Below, piece by piece: positions 8,965 through 17,740 of a stretch of 64,000 nt of DNA (position 1 is its first letter; every line of letters begins with the position of its first letter). A program made the position numbers and the translations under genes. The notes beneath the pieces were generated by a model. The model made no database searches, was not told where the DNA came from, and saw only the letters and a program-made list of their open reading frames with translations. The DNA is from Halorientalis litorea (GTDB lineage Archaea > Halobacteriota > Halobacteria > Halobacteriales > Haloarculaceae), in the NCBI RefSeq assembly GCF_023028225.1, contig NZ_CP095482.1, forward strand, positions 2,542,001 through 2,606,000. The letters are read 5' to 3'.

Positions 8965-9543
8965 CTATTCGACGACGATAGCGCCTTTCATCCCCACGCC
9001 GCGGTGGGGGTTGCAGTAGTAGGTGACGACGCCCGTTTCCTCGAACGTCTGGCTGAAGGTGTGGCCTTCCTCTCCGACAAGTTCGCTCTCGAAGTCGCCG
9101 CCCTCTTCGGCGACGACGTTGTGGGAACCGCCCTCGCCGGTCCACTCCCACGTCACTTCGGTCCCAGTCGAGACGCGGACCGCGGCCGGCGCGAACGCGA
9201 ACCCGTCCGAGCCAGCACCGACATCGACGGTCACGGAATCGCTACCAGTCATGTCCGTGACGGACCCGTCGTACTGATTCGCGTCCGAGAGGTACTCCTC
9301 GACAGCGGCGGGGACGTCGCCGCCGTCCGAGCCACCGTCGCCACTTTCGGTGGTATCAGTTTCGCCGTCACCACCTTCGGTGGTATCAGTCTCACCGTCG
9401 CCACTCTCGGTGGTATCTGTATCGCCACCGCCGTCGCCACCACCATCACCGTCGCCGCCGGAACAACCGGCAAGCCCGGCGGTAATACTCACTGCGCCGA
9501 CACCACGGATGAATCGCCGTCTGTTCAGCACGTTTCTCACCAC
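8965..9543 (-). CDS. Halocyanin-type blue copper lipoprotein
   Basis: 192 residues. The N-terminus has a Tat-like RRRFIRG and a lipobox AGCS, so the mature protein should be lipid-anchored on the outer face of the membrane. Next comes an acidic linker made of repeated GGDGETDTTES units, then a plastocyanin fold with the copper ligands: HNVV histidine, and CNPHRGVGM with cysteine, histidine and methionine. It would carry electrons between membrane complexes, replacing cytochrome c. The start is a GTG (9543, or a second GTG at 9540); no ATG fits, and a TATA-like GTAAAC complement lies near 9569-9574. It neighbours the radical SAM pair and is the first of three halocyanin-type genes in the window. 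Confidence 0.93.
   Translation of the reverse strand: MVRNVLNRRRFIRGVGAVSITAGLAGCSGGDGDGGGDGGGDTDTTESGDGETDTTEGGDGETDTTESGDGGSDGGDVPAAVEEYLSDANQYDGSVTDMTGSDSVTVDVGAGSDGFAFAPAAVRVSTGTEVTWEWTGEGGSHNVVAEEGGDFESELVGEEGHTFSQTFEETGVVTYYCNPHRGVGMKGAIVVE
9320..9445 (-). repeat. Tandem coding repeat in halocyanin linker
   Basis: Near-identical units of about 33 bases (each encoding roughly GGDGETDTTES) are repeated in tandem between the lipobox and the copper domain. They form a flexible acidic spacer and are likely to vary in number between strains. Confidence 0.75.
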
Positions 9544-9615
9544 GTATTGATGTCACTATTGCACAGGGGTAAACAATGTGTTTTCGTTCTCAAACTCCGG
9601 GAAAACGCAGGGGGC

Positions 9616-9622
9616 GTTTATC
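9616..9622 (+). promoter_or_regulatory. TATA-like element of the Htur_1727-family gene
   Basis: GTTTATC lies 27 bases before the ATG at 9646, consistent with a leaderless transcript for the two-gene unit. Confidence 0.4.
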
Positions 9623-9645
9623 AGTACACGACTAACGATGTAGGT

Positions 9646-9882
9646 ATGTCAGAGCGCGCAGAGACACCACGAACTGCCGCGCCGCGTGCGACGACCGAAC
9701 GGGAGTGGGAACTGTTCGTCCGCGACGACCGTGCCGACCCGCTCAGACACGCCGGGAGCGTGACCGCACCGACTGCGAACCTCGCCCGCGAACAGGCCAC
9801 CCGACTGCTCGGCTGGGACGCGACCGACATCTGGCTCTGCCCGGCCGACGAAACAGAACGGGTCACCGTCGAGGAACGATGA
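9646..9882 (+). CDS. Htur_1727-family protein, PaaB-like partner of a radical SAM enzyme
   Basis: 78 residues. Small proteins of this kind (Htur_1727 family) are known partners of haloarchaeal radical SAM/SPASM genes and have been proposed as candidate modified peptides. I also see a resemblance to PaaB, the small subunit of phenylacetyl-CoA epoxidase: WELFVR, RHAGSVTAP, then an A-rich helix and DIWLCPAD line up with PaaB's YEVFVR, RHVGSLHA and SIWVV. A single cysteine sits in IWLCP. There is no leader peptide or cleavage motif. The last bases overlap the start of the radical SAM gene (ATGA), so the two are translationally coupled. Function is unknown. Confidence 0.8.
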   Translation: MSERAETPRTAAPRATTEREWELFVRDDRADPLRHAGSVTAPTANLAREQATRLLGWDATDIWLCPADETERVTVEER

Positions 9883-11099
9883 TTTCCGTCAGTAAACTCC
9901 TCTGTGACCTCGGTGCCGAGGGTGACGGCCTGCGGTACGACGCCGCCGGGGAGTCCGACCGCGAGCAGATACGGGAGCGCAAACAGCGTCGTCCGGTCGT
10001 CGTCTGGAACACCACCAAGCAGTGCAACCTCTACTGTGACCACTGTTACGCGGCCGCCGACACCGAAGTCGCGCCCGGCGAACTCTCGACCGCCGAGGGC
10101 AAGCGTCTGCTCGACGACCTCGCGGACTACGGCGTGCCCGTGGTGCTGTTCTCCGGCGGCGAACCCCTCGTCCGCGAGGACCTCGACGAACTCGTCGCCT
10201 ACGCCGCCGACGCGGGGATTCGCCCCGTCCTCTCGACCAACGGCACGCTCATCACCGAGGAGCGTGCCCGCGCGCTCAAGGACGCCGGCCTGCAGTACGC
10301 GGGCGTCTCCGTCGACGGCCTCCCCGAACGCAACGACGCGTTCCGGGGGCAGGAGGGTGCCTTCGACGCCGCGCTCGACGGTATCGAGGCGTGCCAATCC
10401 GTCGGGCTGAAGACCGGCCTCCGGTACACCATCACCGATGCCAACGCCGACGACCTGACCGACGTGGTGGACCTGCTCCACGACGCCGGACTGGACCGCT
10501 TCTGCTTCTATCACCTCGATTACGGCGGCCGCGGCGACGAGATACGTGACGTGGACCTCTCGCCCGACCGGCGTCGGGAAGCCGTCGAGACGGTCTGTGA
10601 CATGACCCGCGCGTACCACGACGAGGGGGAGGAAATCGAGACGCTGCTGGTCGGCAACTACGCCGACGCGGCTTATCTCGTGGAGTACGCACGCGAGAAC
10701 CTCGGCGAGGCGCAGGCCCGTCGGGTCTACGAGTACCTCCGCGTCAACGGCGGTGACCCGACCGGCGAACGCGTCGCCGACATCGACTATCAGGGCAACG
10801 TCCACCTCACGCAGTTCTGGCAGGGGTACTCCCTCGGGAACGTCCGCGACCGCTCGTTCGGTGCCATCTGGGAGGACGAGTCGAACCCGCTTCTCGCGGC
10901 TCTCCGCGAGCGGACCGACCACCTCACCGGGAAGTGTGCGGACTGCCAGTACCAGTCGGTCTGTCGCGGGGGGTCGCGCCTGCGCGCGCTCTCGGTCCAC
11001 GACGACCCATTCGCTCCCGACCCACAGTGTTACCTGACCGACGCCGAAATTCGGGGCGAGAACCCCGCCGTCGACACCGGACCGAACCCCGCGGACTGA
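9879..11099 (+). CDS. Radical SAM/SPASM domain enzyme
   Basis: 406 residues. The iron-sulfur motif CNLYCDHC (CX3CX2C) is near residue 48, followed by FSGGEPLVREDLDEL and STNGTLI, the canonical radical SAM barrel. The C-terminus carries a SPASM-type cysteine cluster (CADCQYQSVCRGG then a further cysteine in DPQCYL) for an auxiliary cluster. The layout resembles the NirJ/AhbC/AhbD haem-modifying and peptide-modifying SPASM enzymes. Related haloarchaeal genes may have lost the SAM motif; here it is intact, so catalysis is expected. It starts within the stop codon of the PaaB-like gene, its probable substrate or partner. The specific reaction is not known. Confidence 0.9.
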   Translation: MISVSKLLCDLGAEGDGLRYDAAGESDREQIRERKQRRPVVVWNTTKQCNLYCDHCYAAADTEVAPGELSTAEGKRLLDDLADYGVPVVLFSGGEPLVREDLDELVAYAADAGIRPVLSTNGTLITEERARALKDAGLQYAGVSVDGLPERNDAFRGQEGAFDAALDGIEACQSVGLKTGLRYTITDANADDLTDVVDLLHDAGLDRFCFYHLDYGGRGDEIRDVDLSPDRRREAVETVCDMTRAYHDEGEEIETLLVGNYADAAYLVEYARENLGEAQARRVYEYLRVNGGDPTGERVADIDYQGNVHLTQFWQGYSLGNVRDRSFGAIWEDESNPLLAALRERTDHLTGKCADCQYQSVCRGGSRLRALSVHDDPFAPDPQCYLTDAEIRGENPAVDTGPNPAD

Positions 11100-11211
11100 C
11101 CGAGGCGGCACTCCCGCCGAAACTCTCCGTCAACTCTGATTTCGCACGGTACATGTAACGACAGGCCCGAATAGATTGAATTACCCCGGTGAGAAACGTC
11201 TGAACGGAGCC

Positions 11212-11391
11212 ATGACACTCCTTGACAAACTCAGGTCGATGGTCGGGGGCAACCGCGTACGGACGTTCACTTACGAGTGTCGCGAGTGCAGCGAAGTGTT
11301 CGAGTCGCCGATAGCGTCGACCTCACAGGTGGACTGTCCGGCGTGTGGCGCGAACGCTATCCGTGCGGCACCGGGGAAGGCAACCGCCTGA
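11212..11391 (+). CDS. Small zinc-ribbon protein
   Basis: 59 residues. Two CxxC knuckles are visible, CREC and CPAC, about 20 residues apart (FTYECRECSEVFES and DCPACGAN), forming a single zinc ribbon like those of FmdB-type and other haloarchaeal small zinc-finger proteins. The start at 11212 (MTLLDKLRSMVGG) is preferred over 11176 because it gives a clean N-terminus and a short leader after the TTGAATTA stretch near 11176. Possible roles are nucleic-acid or protein binding; nothing more specific can be said. Confidence 0.75.
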   Translation: MTLLDKLRSMVGGNRVRTFTYECRECSEVFESPIASTSQVDCPACGANAIRAAPGKATA

Positions 11392-11410
11392 CCGTCCGCC
11401 CCGCTCGTCC

Positions 11411-12442
11411 TCACCCGAGTCGGAGTTGCAGTCTGTCCGCCGCCTCCAGTCCCGTCTGCAGGGCGGCGTACGTGCGCCCGGTCCCGGCCACCCAGTCGCC
11501 AGCGATGGCGAGGTCGTGGCTCACCGTCCGCTCGACCAGTCCCGGGTCGATGCCACGGTCGGGGACGGCCGCCGTCCAGCGGGCGTGGTCGGTCCAGTCC
11601 GGTTCCCGTCGTCGCTCGTCGTCGAGCAACTCCGCGGCCGCCTCCCGGGCGGCGGTCCCGGCTTCGGCCGGGTCGGCGTCGAAGTTGGCCGTCGTCCACC
11701 CCGGACTCATCTGGACGACGAGTAGGCTCTCGCCCGCCGGGACGTGGCCGGGCTTGCACTCCTCGCGGGAGAGCCACCCGACCTCGTGGTCTTTGTCGGT
11801 CGACACCAGTCCGTAGAACGGGTACTCCTCCCGGAACGGGTAGTGACAGACCACGCTGTCGACGGGGCGGTGCGGCACCCGCTCGGCGGCGGCCACGAGG
11901 TCACCGCACAGTTGGGCACCCCAGTCGGCGTCCGCGATGGCACTGGCCGCCTCGCCCGCCGAGAGCGCGAGGACCAACGCGTCGACGCGTGCCTCACACC
12001 CCCCTGTCGTCGAGAGCGTCCACCCGTCGGCCCGTCGCGTGAGGTGGCCGACACGCGTGTTCTGCTCGACAGTTGCCCCGCTCTCGCGTGCGAACGCCTC
12101 TGCGATACCGCGGACGCCGCTCTCCGTCGTGTACTTCGGGGCCTGTTCTGTCCGTCCCGCCGCCGTGTTCCCGTCGGCGTCGAACACCCACACGTCTCCC
12201 TCGACGGTCACGAGATCCGAACCGACCCCCTCCGTGAGGACGCGCCGGAACCGCTCGTCGGCCCCTTTTACGAAGTTCGCGCCGTAGTCGTACGTACAGC
12301 CGCCGCGCTCGCGGGTGACCATCCGGCCACCCAGCCTGTCGCTGGCCTCGAACAGCACCACGTCGGCGTCAGCGTCCCGCAACCCGTAGGCCGCCGCCGT
12401 CCCCGCGATACCGCCGCCGACCACCCCAACCGTCGCGGTCAT
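11411..12442 (-). CDS. FAD-dependent amine-oxidase-like protein (renalase-like)
   Basis: 343 residues. The N-terminus has the dinucleotide-binding GGGIAGTAAAYGLRDA, the acidic end of the Rossmann fold (VVLFEAS) and the RLGGRMVTR motif that follows it in flavin amine oxidases and renalases. The C-terminal LAIAGDWVAGTGRTYAALQT is the second FAD-binding motif. I chose ATG 12442, directly before the Rossmann fold, over 12460. The protein is shorter than phytoene desaturases and matches the renalase-like group, for which dihydronicotinamide repair has been shown in some members. Its substrate here is unknown. It is transcribed towards the zinc-ribbon gene and is preceded by the helicase. Confidence 0.85.
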   Translation of the reverse strand: MTATVGVVGGGIAGTAAAYGLRDADADVVLFEASDRLGGRMVTRERGGCTYDYGANFVKGADERFRRVLTEGVGSDLVTVEGDVWVFDADGNTAAGRTEQAPKYTTESGVRGIAEAFARESGATVEQNTRVGHLTRRADGWTLSTTGGCEARVDALVLALSAGEAASAIADADWGAQLCGDLVAAAERVPHRPVDSVVCHYPFREEYPFYGLVSTDKDHEVGWLSREECKPGHVPAGESLLVVQMSPGWTTANFDADPAEAGTAAREAAAELLDDERRREPDWTDHARWTAAVPDRGIDPGLVERTVSHDLAIAGDWVAGTGRTYAALQTGLEAADRLQLRLG

Positions 12443-12483
12443 ACCGGAACGTGTGCGCAAGGGGGCGTAAAACTACGGGAGAG

Positions 12484-14808
12484 TCAGTCGGGACCGACCG
12501 CATCGAGGAGGTGCAGGGCCAACGACTTGTCCAGCGGGTCGTTCGCGTTCCCGCAGTGGGGGGACTGGACGCAGGCCGGACACCCGTCCGCACAGCCACA
12601 CGCCGCGACCATCTCGCGGGTCGTCGAGAGCAACGGCCCGATGTCCTCGTAGGCCCGCTCGGTCAATCCGACACCGCCCGGGTAGCCGTCGTAGACGAAT
12701 ATCGTGGACTGACCAGTGTGTGGGTGTACGGGCGTCGAGAGGCCGCCGATGTCGCGCCGGTCACAGAGGAGTTCGGCGGGCATCATCGCTATCGTCGCGT
12801 GTTCGGCGGCGTGGATGCCGCCCGCGAACGCCCCGTCGCTGGCACGCATCTCGGCCTCGACCGGGGCGGGGACGGTGAAGTAGAACGCCGTCGTCTCGAG
12901 CGTCGTCTCGGGCAGGTCGAGCGGGAACTCTCCGAGCGGTTCCCCCGTGCTCGCGTCCCGTCGCTCGTAGCCCGTTATCTGCTTGCGCATCGTCACGTCC
13001 GCCAACCGGAGTACGGCGTCGTCCCGCCCCGGCATCGTCGTCTCCGCCCGGTCGCGGTCCACGGTTATCTCCTTATCGTGGAGTACCGTCGTGTAGTAGT
13101 CGGCGTGCGTCCGCGAGAGGTCAGCGACCCCGTGTGTCAAATCGAGGTCGACCACCTCGTAACTCCGCCCCTGATGGTGGTAAATCGCGCCCGGGTGGGC
13201 ATCCCGGAGCGCGTCGCCGAATGGTAAGTCGGCGACGGTGTCGCCGCTCGCCCGCTCGCGCAACTGCACCTGCCGGTCGTCGATGGTCCGCAGGTTCATC
13301 TCGTGTTGGGGACTGCCGCCCCCGTCGTGGAGCCACCGGATGCCCGCGTCCGTCTCACGGCGGTCGAGCGAGCCTGCCTCGGTCAACTCCGCCACGACTT
13401 CCGGGAACGTGTCGCCGAAGTGTCGGTCGTCGTCGGGTTTCAGCCACGTCTCGCGCGCCGCGGACAGGACGTGTCCGGGGAGGAGGTGGCCGTTGCTCGG
13501 GTCCGCGATGGCGTCCTCCGGGGCACCGGAGAAGAACGCCTCGGGGTTGGCCGCGAAGTACTGGTCGAGTTGGTCCTCGCCACAGACGGTGACGACGAGA
13601 CTGGGGTCGGTTCCCCGTCCGGCACGCCCGGCCTGTTGGTGGGCCGCCATCCGCGTGCCGGGGTACCCGTCCAACAGCACGGCGTCGAGGCCGCCGATGT
13701 CCACGCCGAGTTCCAGCGCGTTCGTGCTCCAGACGCCGCGTATCTCGCCCGACGCGAGACCCGCCTCCACCGCCTCGCGGCGGTCGGTCGTCAGCGCGGC
13801 CTGATACGCGGTGACGCTCTCGGCCGTGTCTCGCTCGCCCCGCCGCCGGAGTTCGTCCGCGCTGTCGCTCGCGTACCGCTCGGCCGTCTGTCGCGACGGC
13901 GTGAACACGACCGTCTGGAGTCCCCGAGCGACGAGGTCGACGAACAACCGCTTGGTCTCCGTGTGGCTGGACTTGCGACGGCTTCCGCCGTGCCACCCGT
14001 CCCCCTCGTCGTACGCCGGTGGATTCCAGAACAGCCAGTGGGTCGGCCCCGTCGCGCTCTCGTCGTCGGTGACGGCCGAGAACGACGACGGCGGCCGTCC
14101 GGTGACCGTCGCCGCGTGGTCGACGGGGTTCCCGATGGTCGCCGAGCAACAGACGTACTGCGGCGACGCGTCGAACCGCTCGCAGACGCGGTTCAGCCGC
14201 CGGAGGACCAACGACACCTGACTCCCGAACACGCCGCGGTACTCGTGTACCTCGTCCACGACGACGGTTTCGAGCCGCTGGACGAACCAGTCCCACAGTC
14301 GGTGTGCGTGGGGCAAAATCCCGTAGTGGAGCATGTCGGGCGTCGTCAGGAGTACGGTCGGCTGTCGCTCCCTGACCTGCTCTTTCTCCCGCTTGGACTG
14401 GCGACCCGTGTACTGGGCCACGTCGACGCGACTGCCGAAGCCCAACCCGTGTGCGAGGTCCGCGAGCGTCTCCGTCTGGTCGTTGATGAGCGCGACCTGT
14501 GGCGCGACGTAGAGCGTACAGCCCGTGTGGTCCATCGCACGCTCGAACGCCGGGACCGTGTAGGCGAGACTCTTCCCGCTCGCCGTGTCGGTCGAAAGCA
14601 CGACGTTCTCGCCCGCGCGGACCGCCTCGACGGCCGCGGCTTGGTGCCCGTACAACCGGTCGATACCCCGGTCGTCGAGTGCCGAGGCGAGCCGTGGTTC
14701 GAGTGTCAGGTCCGCGAACGACGCCGCGCTCCCCGGGATAGCCTCGTGGTGGGTTATCTGGCCCTCGTAGTACGGTCGGTCGCGGAGCCAGCCGATGGTC
14801 TCGTCCAC
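12484..14808 (-). CDS. DEAD/DEAH-box helicase with DUF1998 zinc domain (MrfA/YprA-like)
   Basis: 774 residues. Motif I is the variant STDTASGKS near residue 75, motif II DEVHEYRG near 175, and helicase-C motifs include WSTNALELGVDIGGLD and QQAGRAGRGTD. The C-terminus is DUF1998 with four cysteines in CGCADGCPACVQSPHCGN, a zinc site described for Bacillus MrfA. MrfA-type helicases act in repair of DNA damage such as mitomycin adducts; in archaea the role is inferred only. The gene runs in the same direction as the FAD protein downstream and its 3' end is 41 bases from that start. The cysteine cluster is complete, so the protein appears functional. Confidence 0.92.
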   Translation of the reverse strand: MDETIGWLRDRPYYEGQITHHEAIPGSAASFADLTLEPRLASALDDRGIDRLYGHQAAAVEAVRAGENVVLSTDTASGKSLAYTVPAFERAMDHTGCTLYVAPQVALINDQTETLADLAHGLGFGSRVDVAQYTGRQSKREKEQVRERQPTVLLTTPDMLHYGILPHAHRLWDWFVQRLETVVVDEVHEYRGVFGSQVSLVLRRLNRVCERFDASPQYVCCSATIGNPVDHAATVTGRPPSSFSAVTDDESATGPTHWLFWNPPAYDEGDGWHGGSRRKSSHTETKRLFVDLVARGLQTVVFTPSRQTAERYASDSADELRRRGERDTAESVTAYQAALTTDRREAVEAGLASGEIRGVWSTNALELGVDIGGLDAVLLDGYPGTRMAAHQQAGRAGRGTDPSLVVTVCGEDQLDQYFAANPEAFFSGAPEDAIADPSNGHLLPGHVLSAARETWLKPDDDRHFGDTFPEVVAELTEAGSLDRRETDAGIRWLHDGGGSPQHEMNLRTIDDRQVQLRERASGDTVADLPFGDALRDAHPGAIYHHQGRSYEVVDLDLTHGVADLSRTHADYYTTVLHDKEITVDRDRAETTMPGRDDAVLRLADVTMRKQITGYERRDASTGEPLGEFPLDLPETTLETTAFYFTVPAPVEAEMRASDGAFAGGIHAAEHATIAMMPAELLCDRRDIGGLSTPVHPHTGQSTIFVYDGYPGGVGLTERAYEDIGPLLSTTREMVAACGCADGCPACVQSPHCGNANDPLDKSLALHLLDAVGPD

Positions 14809-14855
14809 GCGCTCGCTTGTGGCCAGACCGGCCTAACGGTTCCGCCCGCCGGCAG

Positions 14856-15422
14856 TCACTGGTACTGCACCGGGATTCGCTCGATGGCGACAGTCTCGGT
14901 GACCGTCGTCTCGTTCGCCAACTGGACGCCGACGACGGTCACCGCGTCCGGTCGCTCGCTCTCGGGGAGGACCCAGCGGCCGGTCACGGTGTCCGACTCG
15001 CCCGCCGGAACCACGATGCTCCCCGACCCGTCGACCTGCTGGCCGCCGGTCGTCTCGACCGTCTCGAAGCGGAACTGATAGTCGCTGTCGGCCGTGTTGT
15101 TGATTGCGAGCGTCAGTTGGAACACCCAGCCGTCGTCGCGGGCCGTGACGGACGCCGCTCTGACCGTCTCGCGCTGTGGCGTTTCGGCGAGGAGTTCGTC
15201 GCCGACGCCGACCCGGTCGGTGGCGGGCGTCGCCGTGTCGGTGGCGGTGCCCGCACCACCGTTTCCGTCCCCGTTGCCGCCGAGCAGGGCGTCACCGAGC
15301 AAGCCGGCGAAGGTGACGCCCTCGATGACGACGATGAGGACGATGCCGATGAGTATCATCAGCCGTACCAGCCGCTTGCGGTCCACGTCGCCCGAATCGG
15401 CGTCGGCAGTGTGTCGTGACAC
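14856..15422 (-). CDS. Membrane-anchored protein downstream of ba3 oxidase
   Basis: 188 residues: a charged cytoplasmic N-terminus, one hydrophobic helix (LMILIGIVLIVVIEGVTFAGLL, residues about 20-41), a low-complexity Gly/Asn/Thr stretch and an outside beta-rich domain ending in VAIERIPVQYQ. The outer part has the feel of an immunoglobulin-like or DUF4352-type fold, without cysteines or metal ligands. It starts 24 bases after the stop of oxidase subunit I, so it is probably the last gene of the oxidase operon. A stabilising or accessory subunit is possible. No homologue is recognised with certainty. Confidence 0.75.
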   Translation of the reverse strand: MSRHTADADSGDVDRKRLVRLMILIGIVLIVVIEGVTFAGLLGDALLGGNGDGNGGAGTATDTATPATDRVGVGDELLAETPQRETVRAASVTARDDGWVFQLTLAINNTADSDYQFRFETVETTGGQQVDGSGSIVVPAGESDTVTGRWVLPESERPDAVTVVGVQLANETTVTETVAIERIPVQYQ

Positions 15423-15446
15423 GGTTGTAGTCGAGAGAGGGGGGTA

Positions 15447-17201
15447 TCAGACCGGGACGGGCGCGCTCCCGCCCGCGAAGATGCCGTCGGCGACAATGCT
15501 CGCGACGGGCGGTCCGTAGGTCAGCAGGACCAGCACCACTGCGATGGCAATCCACAATTTCATGTTGTCGAGCACCCGCGGGCTGTCGTCGGCCGACGAG
15601 AGCGGCTTCGGAATCCGCCCGTTGACGCGGATGCGCTCGCTCCGCGGGCCGAGCCACGTCGTCGCAATGACGTAGAGGAACATCGCCAGCGAGACGGTCA
15701 GCAGGACGCCGCCGATGGCGATCTGCAGTCGCATCTCCGAGACGCCGCCGACGACGCCCTCGAAGGTGATGCCCTGCGAGGGGTACTGCGGTTCGGCCGT
15801 CCGCCGGGGCACGCCGGCGAGGCCCGCCCGGTGCATGGCGTTCGACATCAGGAACATGCCGATGAACCACACGTAGGGCTGGATAGACGCGATCGTGTAG
15901 TTACGGATGCGTTTGCCCGTGAGCTGTGGCAGGAGCCAGTAGGTGATGGCCATGAACGTCAGTGCCGACGCCGTCCCGACGGTGAGGTGGAAGTGGCCGG
16001 GCACCCACAGCGTGTTGTGGATGAGGTAGTTGATGTTCATCCCGGCGTTTATCATACCGGAGAATCCGCCGGCCGCGAACATCAGGCCCGCGAGCGTACA
16101 GCCGGAGAAGGCGGGGTTGTCCCACGGCAGGTTCTTCAGCCAGCCGAACAGGCCGCCGCCGCCGTTCTGCCGTGCCCCGTGTTCGATGCTCGCGACGACG
16201 GTGAACGCCGTCAGCAGGCTCGGCAGGAGCAGGAACATCGTGTTCGTCATCGCGACGAACTTGAAGCCCTCGGGGATGCCGGGATCGACGTACTGGTGGT
16301 GAATCCCCGTCGGTGTCGACAGGAGCAGGAACAGGACGAACACGACGCGGGCCAGCGGGTCCGAGAACAGCCGACCGCCGGAGAGTTTCGGCAGGATGGT
16401 GTACCAGATTAGGTACGCCGGCATCAGCCAGAAGTAGACGACCGGGTGACCGAAGTACCAGAACAGCGTCCGGGTAAAGAGCGGATTGACCTCCGAGATG
16501 AGGCCGAGCGACCACGGGATGAGGAACACGACGACCTCGATGGCGATGCCGACGGTCGCGAGGTACCACATCAGGAACGTGGTCAACACCATGAACGTCT
16601 GCAGCGGAATCCGCTCACCGGCGTTTTCGGCCCGCCAGTCGCGGTACATCAGGAAGTAGTTCGCGCCCGCAATCCACGACCCGACGATGATGAGTGCCGC
16701 CCCGATGTAGAAGATGGGGTGGGCCTGCATCGGCGAGTACATGGTGTAGAGGACGTCCGCAGAGGCGGGAATCTGGTCGACGAGGCCGCCAAGAATCGCC
16801 GTCCCCGCGAGCACCGTGCCGAGTAGTATCATCGAGAACCACGTCACGGCCAGCCGTGGCCGCGGGAGGTCCATCTCCAGACTCTGCGTGACCGCCCACG
16901 TGAACAGGCCGGCGATGAAGAACGTGGTGAACACGAGCACGAGCAGGACGCCGTGGCCCGTCAGGACGCTGTAGTAGTCCGAGGAGCTAACGAACCCGCG
17001 GAAGACACCCGTCCGGTGGAGTGCCTGTATCATCCCGAACAGGCCGCCGACGCCGAGGGCACCGAACGCCACGAGGAAACACCACCGCACGATGCGGGCG
17101 GCACTCGGGTAGCGGTCTAGATACGCCGACCGTTCCTCGGGCGGCGTCGCGTACTCTTCTCCAGTCTCCGTGTCCGTCGCAGTATCGTCTATCGTTGCCA
17201 T
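15447..17201 (-). CDS. cbaA: ba3-type haem-copper oxidase, subunit I
   Basis: 584 residues with about 13 membrane helices. Haem and copper ligands are visible: the low-spin haem histidine in LTGHGVLLVLVF, the CuB histidine in WYFGHPVVYFW, the HH pair in GIHHQYVDP and the final histidines in WVPGHFHLTVG. The absence of classic D-channel residues and the sequence type match ba3 (B-family) oxidases. It reduces oxygen to water and pumps protons across the membrane. The ATG at 17201 is chosen: it lies one base after the TGA of subunit II, and the alternative GTG at 17210 overlaps that gene. Electrons would come from CuA of subunit II, fed by halocyanin. Confidence 0.95.
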   Translation of the reverse strand: MATIDDTATDTETGEEYATPPEERSAYLDRYPSAARIVRWCFLVAFGALGVGGLFGMIQALHRTGVFRGFVSSSDYYSVLTGHGVLLVLVFTTFFIAGLFTWAVTQSLEMDLPRPRLAVTWFSMILLGTVLAGTAILGGLVDQIPASADVLYTMYSPMQAHPIFYIGAALIIVGSWIAGANYFLMYRDWRAENAGERIPLQTFMVLTTFLMWYLATVGIAIEVVVFLIPWSLGLISEVNPLFTRTLFWYFGHPVVYFWLMPAYLIWYTILPKLSGGRLFSDPLARVVFVLFLLLSTPTGIHHQYVDPGIPEGFKFVAMTNTMFLLLPSLLTAFTVVASIEHGARQNGGGGLFGWLKNLPWDNPAFSGCTLAGLMFAAGGFSGMINAGMNINYLIHNTLWVPGHFHLTVGTASALTFMAITYWLLPQLTGKRIRNYTIASIQPYVWFIGMFLMSNAMHRAGLAGVPRRTAEPQYPSQGITFEGVVGGVSEMRLQIAIGGVLLTVSLAMFLYVIATTWLGPRSERIRVNGRIPKPLSSADDSPRVLDNMKLWIAIAVVLVLLTYGPPVASIVADGIFAGGSAPVPV

Positions 17202-17202
17202 G

Positions 17203-17733
17203 TCATTCACCCACCGTCATCGTGCTATTGAACTGCGACTGCGGCACCACCTCGATGGTCCCGGCCATCGTGTGGTGGGCCGCGCCACAGTACTCGTGAC
17301 AGACGATGCCGTACTCCCCGGATTCGTCGAACTGGGTCGTGAACTGGGCCACCTGACCGGGGATGACCATCGTGTTCACGTTGGTTCCCACAACCGAGAA
17401 GCCGTGGACCACGTCGGGGCTGGTCACGTAGAACGTGACTTCGGACCCCGCCGGCACCTGTATCGGCTCCTGCGTTCCCGGTTCGAAGAGGAACTGTCGT
17501 GCGACGACGTGGGCGGTGTACTCGTCCTCGCCCACTTGTCTGACACCCGGCGACTTGAAGTTGGCCTGCTCGTAGTTTCCGTCGGCCACCGTCTCGGGGT
17601 CGATTGTGCCGCCGTCGTCGTCCATCATCGCTACACCCGGTCCGACTGCACCGTACGCGACGGTCGCGATGAGACCGACGATGAGCACCAGTCCAACGCC
17701 CAGCCAGAGTTTCTCGAATCTGTGTATCTCCAT
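17203..17733 (-). CDS. cbaB: ba3-type haem-copper oxidase, subunit II (CuA)
   Basis: 176 residues with one N-terminal membrane helix (residues about 9-30) and an outside cupredoxin domain. The CuA site is complete: a histidine in DVVHGF near residue 110 and CHEYCGAAHHTM with C145, C149, H153 and M156. It accepts electrons from a blue copper donor and hands them to haem b of subunit I. It starts seven bases after the stop of the halocyanin/CbaD fusion gene and its own stop is one base from the subunit I start, so the three genes are one operon. Confidence 0.94.
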   Translation of the reverse strand: MEIHRFEKLWLGVGLVLIVGLIATVAYGAVGPGVAMMDDDGGTIDPETVADGNYEQANFKSPGVRQVGEDEYTAHVVARQFLFEPGTQEPIQVPAGSEVTFYVTSPDVVHGFSVVGTNVNTMVIPGQVAQFTTQFDESGEYGIVCHEYCGAAHHTMAGTIEVVPQSQFNSTMTVGE

Positions 17734-17740
17734 CTCTCTC

